From Formosa algae (GTDB lineage: Bacteria; Bacteroidota; Bacteroidia; Flavobacteriales; Flavobacteriaceae), in contig NZ_LMAK01000010.1 in NCBI RefSeq assembly GCF_001439665.1, positions 1 through 64,000 of the forward strand: 64,000 nt of DNA, given 5' to 3'. The notes below the pieces were generated by a model that saw only the letters and a program-made list of their open reading frames with translations, was not told the origin of the DNA and searched no databases. This document shows positions 27,767 to 36,919 of this stretch, piece after piece (position 1 is the first letter of the stretch; the number at the start of each line of letters is the position of its first letter). The position numbers and the translations under genes were made by a program.

Positions 27767-30700
27767 ATGTATAAGAATTATAATTTTAAAAAGTCTTCGA
27801 TAACGCCAGCACTGTTTTTGGCCTTATTGCTAAGCTTATCTTATAGCGGTACATATGCTGCAAACGATACGTATAAATTAGTTAATGAAGCAAGTATAAG
27901 CGAACAGAATTTAACAATTACAGGAACTGTAACTTCAGCAGAAGATGGGATTCCAGCAGCTGGAGTAAACGTAATTTTAAAAGGTGTACAGGGTGTTGGT
28001 ACGGTAACAGATTTTGATGGTAACTATTCTATAGATGTACCATCTGCATCTTCAGTACTTATGTTTAGCTCTATTGGATATGTATCTCAAGAAATATCTG
28101 TAGCAGGAAAAACAAACTTAAATGTAATGTTACAAACCGACATTAGTGAATTAGATGAAGTTATTGTAGTAGGATTTGGTACTCAGAAAAAAGCAACACT
28201 TACTGGATCTGTAACACAAGTAAAAGGAGACGATGTTGTAAGAGGTAAAGGTACTTCTAGTGCAGCTTTAGCCTTACAAGGTGAGGTTCCTGGTTTAGTA
28301 GTAACTCGTACGTCTTCTCGTCCAGGTAATGAAGGTACAGATTTACAAATTCGTGGTGCTGCTTCTGTAAATAACATTAGTCCACTTATTTTATTAGACG
28401 GACTTGAAATTCCAGAATGGCAATTAGCCACAATTAACCCTAACGACATCGAATCGTATTCAGTACTTAAAGATGGTTCTGCAGCTATTTTCGGTACAAA
28501 AGCTGCCGGTGGTGTAATTTTAGTTACAACTAAAAAAGGTAAGCAAGGGAAAATGATTGTGACTTATAAAGGTGAAACGCAAGCGAATATCCCTCACGAT
28601 TTCCCGCTAGCTGGTATGCAAGAATGGGCTCAGATGTGGATCGAAGCAGGAGATAATGATGGTATTGATTTCTTAGATTCTGACGGGAACACGCAAACAG
28701 CAGCATCAAACTACCGTTTCTTTTCGAGAGATGAATTGGTATCTATTGTTAATGGAACTTTTCCTATGCAACCTGAATCTTACTATTGGTTAGGGAAAGA
28801 TCATTATTTTGAAGATGTCAATCAATTTGATGCACAATACGGAACAACATTCTCACAAAGACACGATTTTTCTTTGTCTGGTGGTAATGAAAATGCAACC
28901 TATAGAACATCTTTTGGTTATGCAGATGAACGTTCTCCAATCGATGTAACTTACGATGGACAAAGACGTTATAACTTCCGTACAAACTTAACTTATAAAG
29001 TAAACGACTTAATTACTACAGATTTTACAGTGTCATATGATAACAGAACAACAGATACACCTACACAAGGTGTTGGACAAGGAGTTCAAGATATGAGTAT
29101 ATTCCCATTGTATAACCCATTAGGTCAGTATTACGATAATTTTGGAGGGAATAACCCAATAGCAAAATTAAAAGAAGGTGGTCGTACAACTAACAATGAT
29201 GAAATTTTCCGTTTAGGAGGTAAAATTACTTTAGACTTAGACCAATATGTAGAAGGATTATCTTTTAGTTATTTCGGAAACATCAGTTCAAAAAACAATC
29301 GTAAAGTTGTGCGTAATACCTCAATTACTATGTATGATTGGTTTGGTAATGTAACATTTACACCAACAACGTTGTTAGGATCTAATGCTACGGAAACTGG
29401 AGGAAAACAATTTTTTCAAAACCATGTGTTCCAAGGAAATTACGGGCGTAGTTTTGGAAACCACAACATTAACTTTTTATTAGGTTATACGGCAGAACAA
29501 ACAAACAATACAGGTTATAGTATGTATCGTTCTAATTTTGCATCAGATGATTTAGATGCTATAAATACGGGTGATGCTACAACCCAAACTAATGGAGGAA
29601 CAGCTAGTGAATTTGGATTAGTATCTTATATCAGTAAATTTAATTACGATTATAACGGAATCTATTTATTAGAAGCTATGGCAAGACGTGATGGTTCATC
29701 TCGTTTACATCCAGATTACCGTTGGAAAAATTTCTATGGTGCTTCTGCAGGTATCGTATTTTCTGAAATGAGCTTTTTAGAAGACAGTGTCTTCGACCTA
29801 TTAAAATTCCGTTTCTCTTATGGTGAAACAGGATCTGTTACAGGTATTGGAACTTACGATTACTTTTCTAATATGGGGTTAGGGACTACTGTATTTGGTG
29901 AAACACCAGCATTACAAAATACGGCATGGATTAATGGTATGACATCTATAGATCGTAGTTGGGAGCGCGTAGGAATAACTAACTATGCAATAGATATGGC
30001 TTTTTTAAATAATAGATTAACAGCAACTGCAGAATACTTTATTCGTGAGAATGACGATATGTTAATTAATATCACATATCCAGAAATATTAGGTGCAACG
30101 GCTCCTAAAACAAACAGTGGAGATTTTAGAACAACAGGTTATGAATTATCTGCAAACTGGAGAGACCAAATAGGTGATTTTAGTTATAATATTGGTTTGA
30201 GCTTCTGGGATAATAAGAGTGAAGTTACAAAAATGGAAGGTGCAAACAATATTGCTTTAGGTGTCAATTCAACGATAGAAGGAAAACCATTAAATGCTAT
30301 TTATGCTTATAAAACAGATGGAATTTTCCAAACCGAAGATCAAGTCCTAAATTATTATAACCAAGTTGGTTTTGATGATCCTTCAGATCAAAACACAATG
30401 AAAGCGGGTACAATATTACCACGCTATAGAAGTGCAGACCGTTTAGTACCAGGAACTGTAAATCGTGTAGATACAAACAATGATGGTATTATTAATACAG
30501 ACGATTTAGTGTATGTTGGAGATACTGCTCCTCATGAGAGTTTTGGTATTAATCTTGGTTTTGCTTACAAAGGATTTGATTTCAGTGCATTCTTTCAAGG
30601 TGTAGCCAATGTAAATATTGTAAGAGGAGGAGCTTTAGCATATCCGTTTAATTCATGGTGGACAAACCAAAACTCAACTTATTTAGGTAAAACTTGGAAT

Positions 30701-31024
30701 GAAGATAATACAGGAACAAAATACCCTGCAATGTACTATAATGGTAATAGAGTAAACTGGAACTATAAGCAATTAAATGATATAGGTGTTATTAAAGCCG
30801 CTTATATGCGTGCTAAAGTAATCTCTTTTGGATATACGCTTCCACAAGAAACTTTACAAAAAATGAAAATGGATCGTGTACGTTTTTCTGTAACAGGAAA
30901 CGATTTATTCGTAATTTCTAATATACAAGATGGTTTAGATCCAGAAGCACCATCTTCTGCAGGTCAAGGACAAACTGTACCTTTCGTTTCATCTTTAATT
31001 TTAGGTGTAGAATTAACATTTTAA
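27767..31024 (+). CDS. SusC-like TonB-dependent oligosaccharide transporter
   Basis: 1085 residues, with a signal peptide ending TYAAN. Then a carboxypeptidase-regulatory-like domain (ITGTVTSAEDGIPAAG, about 50-125), the SusC-type TonB/plug region (LDEVIVVGFGTQKKATLTGS, split here as LDEVIVVGFG and KKATLTGS, about 130-155; QIRGAAS; LKDGSAAIFGTKAAGG), and a long beta-barrel ending with an aromatic-poor strand LGVELTF. It forms the outer-membrane channel that imports oligosaccharides with energy from TonB. The stop TAA overlaps the possible ATG of susD (TAATG). It is the only SusC in the window and should serve the whole locus. Confidence 0.95.
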   Translation: MYKNYNFKKSSITPALFLALLLSLSYSGTYAANDTYKLVNEASISEQNLTITGTVTSAEDGIPAAGVNVILKGVQGVGTVTDFDGNYSIDVPSASSVLMFSSIGYVSQEISVAGKTNLNVMLQTDISELDEVIVVGFGTQKKATLTGSVTQVKGDDVVRGKGTSSAALALQGEVPGLVVTRTSSRPGNEGTDLQIRGAASVNNISPLILLDGLEIPEWQLATINPNDIESYSVLKDGSAAIFGTKAAGGVILVTTKKGKQGKMIVTYKGETQANIPHDFPLAGMQEWAQMWIEAGDNDGIDFLDSDGNTQTAASNYRFFSRDELVSIVNGTFPMQPESYYWLGKDHYFEDVNQFDAQYGTTFSQRHDFSLSGGNENATYRTSFGYADERSPIDVTYDGQRRYNFRTNLTYKVNDLITTDFTVSYDNRTTDTPTQGVGQGVQDMSIFPLYNPLGQYYDNFGGNNPIAKLKEGGRTTNNDEIFRLGGKITLDLDQYVEGLSFSYFGNISSKNNRKVVRNTSITMYDWFGNVTFTPTTLLGSNATETGGKQFFQNHVFQGNYGRSFGNHNINFLLGYTAEQTNNTGYSMYRSNFASDDLDAINTGDATTQTNGGTASEFGLVSYISKFNYDYNGIYLLEAMARRDGSSRLHPDYRWKNFYGASAGIVFSEMSFLEDSVFDLLKFRFSYGETGSVTGIGTYDYFSNMGLGTTVFGETPALQNTAWINGMTSIDRSWERVGITNYAIDMAFLNNRLTATAEYFIRENDDMLINITYPEILGATAPKTNSGDFRTTGYELSANWRDQIGDFSYNIGLSFWDNKSEVTKMEGANNIALGVNSTIEGKPLNAIYAYKTDGIFQTEDQVLNYYNQVGFDDPSDQNTMKAGTILPRYRSADRLVPGTVNRVDTNNDGIINTDDLVYVGDTAPHESFGINLGFAYKGFDFSAFFQGVANVNIVRGGALAYPFNSWWTNQNSTYLGKTWNEDNTGTKYPAMYYNGNRVNWNYKQLNDIGVIKAAYMRAKVISFGYTLPQETLQKMKMDRVRFSVTGNDLFVISNIQDGLDPEAPSSAGQGQTVPFVSSLILGVELTF

Positions 31025-31047
31025 TGATTAATTATAATTTTAAGAAT

Positions 31048-32931
31048 ATGAAAACTATAAATATTAATATAAAGAGAATAGGTATCGTAGCGGCCCTTTC
31101 AGCTTTTACACTTACAGGCTGCTCAGAGTACCTTGATCAGGAACCGCAAGATACAGTAACTGAAGCTGTATATTTTGAAACTGCCGAACAGTTTGAGTTT
31201 GCTGCAAATAACTGTTATACTGCTATGGGATTTGACTATGGTGATGACTCTTCAGATTTATCTGGAAATATAGGTGATACCTATGGTGCAGGAGAAACCG
31301 TTACACCAACATCAGATGATATCTGGGACGATAATTATACAAGATTACGTTACCCTAATCAATTAATTGAAAAAGCAGTAGATTATCCTGGAGAGCAATC
31401 AGAGATTGCAGCTTCTGTAGCTACCGCATATTTCTTCAGAGCATGGCATCATACTATTTTGCTTAAACGTTTTGGAGGTGTGCCTATAGTAACACGTTCT
31501 TTAGATGTTGTGTCAGAAGAACTGTACGCGCCAAGAAATAGCCGTTACGAAGTTCTAGCTCAAATTTTTAGCGATTTAGATGTCGCTATTGCAGATTTAC
31601 CTTCGCAAAACGGATTATCGGCTTCAGATAAAGGTAAAATTACTTTAGAAGCAGCTAAGTCTTTTAAAGCTAAAATGTTACTATATGCTGCAACTTGGGA
31701 CAAATATGTAGGTACCGCTACAGATGGTGATGGTACAAGTGTTGGTGCAGGTTCTACAAAGCCAGCAGATTATCCAAGTGTAGATGCCATGTTGCAAGAA
31801 GCTAAAGCACTAGCTTTAGAAGTCATGAATAGTGGTGCTTACCAATTATGGGATCACCGTGAAGAATTAGGAAATAGAAATTTATACTATTTATTTAATT
31901 TAGAAGATGGTGGATCTAACCCAGCTGGTTTATCTAAAGCAGATAATAATGAGTATATTATTCAAACGACTTACGATTTTACATTAAGACAAATTCGTCA
32001 AAATTTAACACATGCTAAAGGGTTAACACCTAACCGTAAGTTAATGGATATGTTCTTGTGTGAAGATGGACTACCTGTACAACACTCTGCAGTATTCGAA
32101 GGATACCAAGAAATGACTTCGGAGTACCAAAACAGAGATTACCGTTTAACGAGTTTAACACGTACACCTTTGGTACAATACTGGGGATGGGGATCTAACG
32201 TTGATGGCGGTGGAGCTCAATACGAAGCAGGTTTTGAAAATAGTGGTATAGATTACGATTACCGTTATGTCCCAAATTTAATAGATCCAGGTGCAGGACG
32301 TAATATTGGATATTCTGGTGTGAAATTTACTACAGAATATAAGTTACGTGAAACTCGAGAAGAATCTTATAACTACCCATATTTACGTTATGCAGAAGTA
32401 TTGTTAACCTATGCAGAAGCTACTGTAGAATTAGGTGGAGGTACAATTTCTGATGCAGATTTAGATATGTCTATTAATAAATTGAGAGAGCGTGCGAATG
32501 TAGCGCCTTTATCAAATGCTTTAATTGCACCATATTCAGATTTAAATATGCTGGGTGAAATTCGTCGTGAGCGCGCTATTGAATTGTTTGGTGAAAATCA
32601 TCGTTTTGACGACTTAAAACGTTGGGGTATTGCTGAAGAAGAATTAGGACATGCTATTACTTTAAATTATGTTGATGGTACTGAGTATGAAACAGCAGAA
32701 GATCCTAAAAACCCAGGAAGCTTAATTTATAAGCCTTCAGGATTCTCTTATGGAACAACATCTTCTGAATATGCTGTATCTACGTATTCTGGTATTGCAA
32801 CGACAAAACCAGGGTCTTTAATTTTAGATATTGCAGGAAATAGAAACTTTTCTCTAAATAACTATGTGGATCCAATTCCATCAGATCAAATCAGATTAAA
32901 CCCTGAATTATTACAAAACCCAGGATGGTAA
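31048..32931 (+). CDS. SusD-like oligosaccharide-binding lipoprotein
   Basis: I prefer ATG 31048, which gives the lipoprotein signal MKTININIKR...LTGC; ATG 31024 overlaps the susC stop and adds eight residues. 627 residues. SEYLDQEPQDTVTE after the lipobox, AYFFRAWHHTILLKRFGGVPI (seen as FFRAWHH and LLKRFGGVPIV), and the carboxyl RRERAIELFGENHRFDDLKRWG region (REIRRERA-type motif) define RagB/SusD. It caps the SusC channel and binds the glycan on the cell surface. The terminator at 32973 ends this two-gene transcript. Confidence 0.95.
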   Translation: MKTININIKRIGIVAALSAFTLTGCSEYLDQEPQDTVTEAVYFETAEQFEFAANNCYTAMGFDYGDDSSDLSGNIGDTYGAGETVTPTSDDIWDDNYTRLRYPNQLIEKAVDYPGEQSEIAASVATAYFFRAWHHTILLKRFGGVPIVTRSLDVVSEELYAPRNSRYEVLAQIFSDLDVAIADLPSQNGLSASDKGKITLEAAKSFKAKMLLYAATWDKYVGTATDGDGTSVGAGSTKPADYPSVDAMLQEAKALALEVMNSGAYQLWDHREELGNRNLYYLFNLEDGGSNPAGLSKADNNEYIIQTTYDFTLRQIRQNLTHAKGLTPNRKLMDMFLCEDGLPVQHSAVFEGYQEMTSEYQNRDYRLTSLTRTPLVQYWGWGSNVDGGGAQYEAGFENSGIDYDYRYVPNLIDPGAGRNIGYSGVKFTTEYKLRETREESYNYPYLRYAEVLLTYAEATVELGGGTISDADLDMSINKLRERANVAPLSNALIAPYSDLNMLGEIRRERAIELFGENHRFDDLKRWGIAEEELGHAITLNYVDGTEYETAEDPKNPGSLIYKPSGFSYGTTSSEYAVSTYSGIATTKPGSLILDIAGNRNFSLNNYVDPIPSDQIRLNPELLQNPGW

Positions 32932-32972
32932 GATTTATGTTGTAAGTCTTAAATCTATTTATATTTAACTTT

Positions 32973-33010
32973 AAAAGCAGTTGCGATTCTTTCGCAGCTG
33001 CTTTTTTTTT
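32973..33010 (+). terminator. Rho-independent terminator after susD
   Basis: A 14-bp stem AAAAGCAGTTGCGA / TCGCAGCTGCTTTT with one wobble, a 5-base loop, then nine T residues. Confidence 0.92.
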
Positions 33011-33363
33011 GCATCAATATCATGGTCATTTTTTTGGTTTTCAAGAAATTTTAGGTGTCTTATCTTTCATAATAACAAGCTAAAAGTTGAGTATTTTTAA
33101 TTTCAATTGTGATTATTTAGACTAGCTAAGTGTATTTTTATTGTCTTAAAATCATATTCTAGATCATGTTTTATGACTACAGATAATAGGCTTAAAAAAA
33201 ACTAAAAATCAAACATGCAGTCGTACAAAAGCCTTTTTTCAATCCTCTTATTCATAAACAAAATGTATACATATTAGATGTGTAAAGAATTTAGTTTGAA
33301 AAGCATGTAATTCTTTAAAACCCCCTTTAAACACCAGTAAATATGTCAAAAATGGATTATGTG

Positions 33364-33387
33364 TTATAGTAATTGAACTATAATTTA
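33364..33387 (+). promoter_or_regulatory. Conserved 24-bp intergenic element, copy 1
   Basis: TTATAG, five bases, then GAACTATAATTTA. The same pattern occurs at 48469-48492 and, with two changes, at 55011-55034. It contains the inverted repeat TTATAGT-N6-ACTATAA. It lies about 200 bases before the GH43/GH117-like gene. Confidence 0.45.
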
Positions 33388-33433
33388 TTCAAAATTTAAG
33401 GAACAAGATTTAGATTGCAGTAGTTATTGTTTA

Positions 33434-33467
33434 TTAAGTCTTAAAGAAAGTAGTTAAGTCTTTAAGG
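33434..33467 (+). promoter_or_regulatory. Direct repeat spaced by two helical turns
   Basis: TTAAGTCTTAAAG at 33434 and TTAAGTCTTTAAG at 33454 start exactly 20 bases apart, on one face of the helix, 121-154 bases upstream of the ATG. This geometry is usual for AraC-type or hybrid two-component regulators, but the assignment is inference. Confidence 0.35.
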
Positions 33468-33486
33468 CATGTTAGAATTGGTTTAA

Positions 33487-33530
33487 AATTCATCCAAGGC
33501 GACACATATTTCAAATTGGGTGAATTTTTT
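33487..33530 (+). terminator. Hairpin with T-tract in leader of propeller-GH gene
   Basis: AATTCATCC pairs with GGGTGAATT (one wobble) across a 22-base loop, followed by a T run. It is 57 bases before the ATG at 33588 with no gene upstream, so attenuation is possible; the long loop weakens the case. Confidence 0.35.
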
Positions 33531-33587
33531 ATAAGATGTTAATCAGAATTTTTTCATAAAACATAAACAAGCATATATACTAAACAT

Positions 33588-34694
33588 ATGAAAATAATTA
33601 GAATGTATATCACACTTATGTTTTTGTTGTGTTGTGCTAGTTTTACAAATGCACAACATAGTATAAGCACAAACCTTGGAGAGGCCCCAATTCATGGCGG
33701 ATTTGAAATGGATGGGTATTGGGTGTGGGGAAGTTCTGTAATAAAGGGCGACAATGGTATGTACCATATGTATGCTTCGCGCTGGCCAAAATATTTACCG
33801 TTCCATCCAGGTTGGATGATAGCTTCAGAAATTGTACATGCCACTTCTACAACACCAGAAGGGCCGTATCAATTTCAAGATGTAGCACTTGGAGCTCGTG
33901 GCGCTCAGTTTTGGGATGGTCGTTCTACTCATAATCCTAAAGTTGTAAAATATCAGGATACTTACATTTTATACTATATGGGATCTACGCATCCGTTTGA
34001 AGAGGTAACTACACAAAATGTAAATCAATTCGATTTAAAAAGCAAATGGTGTATTGCAGGACGTTGGGGAAAACGAATTGGAATGGCAACATCTAAAAAT
34101 CCGAACGGACCATGGACACGCTTAGATAAACCTATTTTAGATGTAAAACCAAACTCATTTTATAGTTTTTTGACCTCAAATCCATCTCCTTTAATTAAAG
34201 AGGATGGTTCTGTGGTTTTATTATTTAAAGGCAGAAACTATAAGGCAGATGGTATTTCGAATAGTGATATGAGTATTGGCGTAGCGACGGCTCCAACTTA
34301 CGATGGTCCGTATACTGTTATGGGAGACCAGCCATTGTTTTCAGTCGATCATTTGGGAGAAATTGAAGATCCGCATATTTGGAGTGATGCTGAAGGTTAT
34401 CATTTGGTTGCTAAAGATCAACGAGGTACAATAACCGGATACGCAGGCGATGGACTTCTAGCACATTCTAACGATGGTTTGCATTGGGAAGTCGATAAAA
34501 ATCCAAAAGCGTATACAAAAACAGTGCAATGGGATAATGGGAAAACCATAACACAAGGACAGTTAGAACGTCCGTTTGTGTTTGTAGAAAACGGGAAACC
34601 AACGCATATATTTTTCGCAACTATGGATGGTCCTGGTGGATTTGGAAACGGAACAAAAACATGGAATATGGTAATTCCTTTACAAAATAACTAA
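33588..34694 (+). CDS. GH43/GH117-like five-bladed propeller glycosidase
   Basis: 368 residues, signal peptide ending FTNAQ (about 23). Blade-type repeats (GMYHMYASRW, TYILYYMG, SVVLLFKGR, GYHLVAKD), EDPHIW and QLERPFVF indicate a five-bladed propeller related to GH43, GH117 and similar unclassified families. The active-site acidic residues of classic GH43 are not placed with certainty. It heads the operon that continues with the MFS transporter, esterase and sulfatase. Substrate unknown; exo-action on a terminal sugar is the usual role of such proteins. Confidence 0.72.
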   Translation: MKIIRMYITLMFLLCCASFTNAQHSISTNLGEAPIHGGFEMDGYWVWGSSVIKGDNGMYHMYASRWPKYLPFHPGWMIASEIVHATSTTPEGPYQFQDVALGARGAQFWDGRSTHNPKVVKYQDTYILYYMGSTHPFEEVTTQNVNQFDLKSKWCIAGRWGKRIGMATSKNPNGPWTRLDKPILDVKPNSFYSFLTSNPSPLIKEDGSVVLLFKGRNYKADGISNSDMSIGVATAPTYDGPYTVMGDQPLFSVDHLGEIEDPHIWSDAEGYHLVAKDQRGTITGYAGDGLLAHSNDGLHWEVDKNPKAYTKTVQWDNGKTITQGQLERPFVFVENGKPTHIFFATMDGPGGFGNGTKTWNMVIPLQNN

Positions 34695-34744
34695 TTATAA
34701 AAACTAAACAATAAGGCATATTGCCTGAGCTAATAACTAAAAAC

Positions 34745-36070
34745 ATGAACAAAAAAATAATATTATGGTCTATTACCGCAGCACTTGCCGGATTCTTATT
34801 CGGTTTTGATGTGGTTGTGATTTCTGGGGCCGATAAAAAATTACAAGCCTTATGGGGGTCTTCAGAAGCATTTCATGGCGCTGTTGTCATGGGCATGGCG
34901 CTTTGGGGAACTGTAGTTGGTGCTATTTTTGGAGGTCTTCCAACCAATAAATATGGGCGTAAAAACACATTAATTGTTATTGGGATTTTGTTTGCAGTTT
35001 CTGCCATAGGTTCGGCATTTTCTAACGACCCTTATGTGTTTGCATTTGCACGTTTTATTGGTGGATTAGGAGTTGGCGCCTCTACAATTGCGGCACCTGC
35101 TTATATTTCAGAAATTGCTCCGGCAAAAGATAGAGGGCGATTGGTTGCCATGTATCAGTTTAACATTGTTTTTGGTATTATGATTGCGTATTTATCAAAT
35201 TATCTATTGAGTAATATCGGTGAAAATTCATGGCGATGGATGCTCGGTGTAGAAGCTATCCCTGCAGTTTTATATATTTTATTCGCCTTAAAATTACCAA
35301 AAAGTCCGCGTTGGTTATTATCACAATCAAGAGAAGCAGAGGCAAGAGAGGTCTTAAAAATTATTGATCCGAATGCAGATATTGATGCTCAGGTACAAGA
35401 GTTTAATTCGCATTCAGAAAAGAGTGATAAGTCTGAAACTATATTCATTAAAAAATACAGATTTCCGTTAATGCTTGCATTTTTAATCGCATTTTTCAAT
35501 CAGTTTTCAGGAATCAATGCCGTGTTATATTATGCGCCTCGTATTTTCGAAGCAGCAGGATTAGGAGAAAATTCAGCATTATTAAATAGTATTGGTTTAG
35601 GTGTAACTAATCTTGTATTTACATTGTTAGGAGTGTTCTTAATTGATAAACTGGGAAGAAAAACGTTAATGTATATTGGTTCTTTAGGCTATATTGTATC
35701 CTTAGGACTTTTAGCAGCGGCCTTTTTATTAGAATGGTCAGGTATGGCAGTACCATTTTTCTTATTTTTATTTATCGGAGCTCATGCCGTAGGTCAGGGA
35801 GCTGTAATTTGGGTGTTTATTTCAGAAATTTTCCCAAATCATTTACGTGCTTCTGGTCAAGCTTTTGGTAGTTCAACACACTGGATTTTGGCAGCTCTTA
35901 TTCCTTCATTATTTCCATTCTTATTAAAATTAGTTGGAGGAGGCGTTGTTTTCCTTGTGTTTGCTGTAATGATGGTTTTCCAATTATTATTTGTAGCGTT
36001 TATGATGCCAGAAACGAAAGGAAAAACCTTAGAAGAGATAGAAGATGTGATGCTTAGAAAGAAAATATAA
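34745..36070 (+). CDS. Sugar-porter family MFS transporter
   Basis: ATG 34745 is chosen over the TTG at 34721. 441 residues with twelve hydrophobic segments. Sugar-porter signatures are present: GxxxD-type start (LFGFDVVVISGA), NKYGRKN between helices 2 and 3, DRGRLVAMYQ, PKSPRWLL, NQFSGINAVLYYAP, DKLGRK, and the end PETKGKTLEEIE. These place it near XylE/glucose-type proton symporters. It would carry a released monosaccharide (for example xylose, fucose or galactose) across the inner membrane. The esterase gene follows after 22 bases. Confidence 0.93.
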   Translation: MNKKIILWSITAALAGFLFGFDVVVISGADKKLQALWGSSEAFHGAVVMGMALWGTVVGAIFGGLPTNKYGRKNTLIVIGILFAVSAIGSAFSNDPYVFAFARFIGGLGVGASTIAAPAYISEIAPAKDRGRLVAMYQFNIVFGIMIAYLSNYLLSNIGENSWRWMLGVEAIPAVLYILFALKLPKSPRWLLSQSREAEAREVLKIIDPNADIDAQVQEFNSHSEKSDKSETIFIKKYRFPLMLAFLIAFFNQFSGINAVLYYAPRIFEAAGLGENSALLNSIGLGVTNLVFTLLGVFLIDKLGRKTLMYIGSLGYIVSLGLLAAAFLLEWSGMAVPFFLFLFIGAHAVGQGAVIWVFISEIFPNHLRASGQAFGSSTHWILAALIPSLFPFLLKLVGGGVVFLVFAVMMVFQLLFVAFMMPETKGKTLEEIEDVMLRKKI

Positions 36071-36092
36071 AAACATCAAGCTAAATTAAAAA

Positions 36093-36914
36093 ATGACTAA
36101 AAAAATTATCTGCATACTAATTTTATTTCTGTCTTGTAAGGGCTTTGCATCTCGGGTAGATACATTGCTAGTGCATAGTCATGCCATGAACAAAGAAGTG
36201 AAGAACGTGGTGATAATACCAGATAATTATTCAAAGACAAACACGGCTTATAATGTGGTGTATTTACTACATGGTGCGGGAGGAGATTACAAAGCGTGGT
36301 TAGGAAAAGCACCAGCCATAAAGAAATATGCAGATGATTATAACATTATTATTGTGTGTCCAGACGGCGATAAAACCAGTTGGTATTTTGATAGTCCAAT
36401 AGACGCCTCAATGAAATATGAAACCTACGTTTCTGATGAATTGATTACCAAAATAGATCAAACGTATAATACGACTGCAAGCAAATCGGGAAGAGCCATC
36501 TCAGGATATAGTATGGGCGGCCACGGCGCATTGTATTTAGCATTCAAGCATCAAGATATTTGGGGAGCCGTTGCTAGTATGAGTGGTGGAGTCGATATTC
36601 GCCCGTTTCCATTACGATGGGATATAGCCAAAAGACTAGGGACTTATGCTGAAAATAAAGCGCATTGGGAGCAAAACACCGTTATTAATTTGGTCTATTT
36701 ATTAGATGGTAAACAGTTAAATATTCTATTTGATTGTGGCGTAGATGATTTTTTTTATGATGCAAATCTTAGACTTCATAACAAACTTAAAGCACGTAAT
36801 ATACCACACGACTTTATTTCTCGACCAGGCGGACATACCAACACATATTGGAGTAACTCTATACAATATCATATGCTATTCTTTAATGATTTTTTTAAGA
36901 ATTCTAAAAACTAA
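36093..36914 (+). CDS. Alpha/beta-hydrolase esterase (CE1 / esterase D-like), secreted
   Basis: 273 residues with a signal peptide ending KGFAS (about residue 20). VVYLLHGAGGDYKAW carries the oxyanion HG, GYSMGG the nucleophile Ser140, a following DCGVDDFFYDAN the probable acid, and GGHTNTYW the histidine. The pattern matches the esterase D / CE1 group, which includes acetyl and feruloyl esterases acting on polysaccharides. It probably removes acyl groups from imported oligosaccharides in the periplasm. Only 5 bases separate it from the sulfatase. Confidence 0.85.
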   Translation: MTKKIICILILFLSCKGFASRVDTLLVHSHAMNKEVKNVVIIPDNYSKTNTAYNVVYLLHGAGGDYKAWLGKAPAIKKYADDYNIIIVCPDGDKTSWYFDSPIDASMKYETYVSDELITKIDQTYNTTASKSGRAISGYSMGGHGALYLAFKHQDIWGAVASMSGGVDIRPFPLRWDIAKRLGTYAENKAHWEQNTVINLVYLLDGKQLNILFDCGVDDFFYDANLRLHNKLKARNIPHDFISRPGGHTNTYWSNSIQYHMLFFNDFFKNSKN

Positions 36915-36919
36915 AAATT

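Larger units (their letters stand above)
32932..33587 (+). other. Intergenic region between susD and the second enzyme operon
   Basis: 656 bases without a supported gene. It holds the terminator at 32973-33010, the conserved element at 33364-33387, a 20-bp-spaced direct repeat at 33434-33467 and a hairpin with T-tract at 33487-33530, each listed separately. The stretch 33011-33360 shows nothing I can assign. Confidence 0.6.

Noticed and set aside
33719-33934. Plus-strand alternative-frame ORFs inside genes (also 17686-17880, 36745-36930, 37332-37553, 61362-61571, 62427-62627)
   Set aside because: They overlap convincing proteins in another frame and show no domain or signal.
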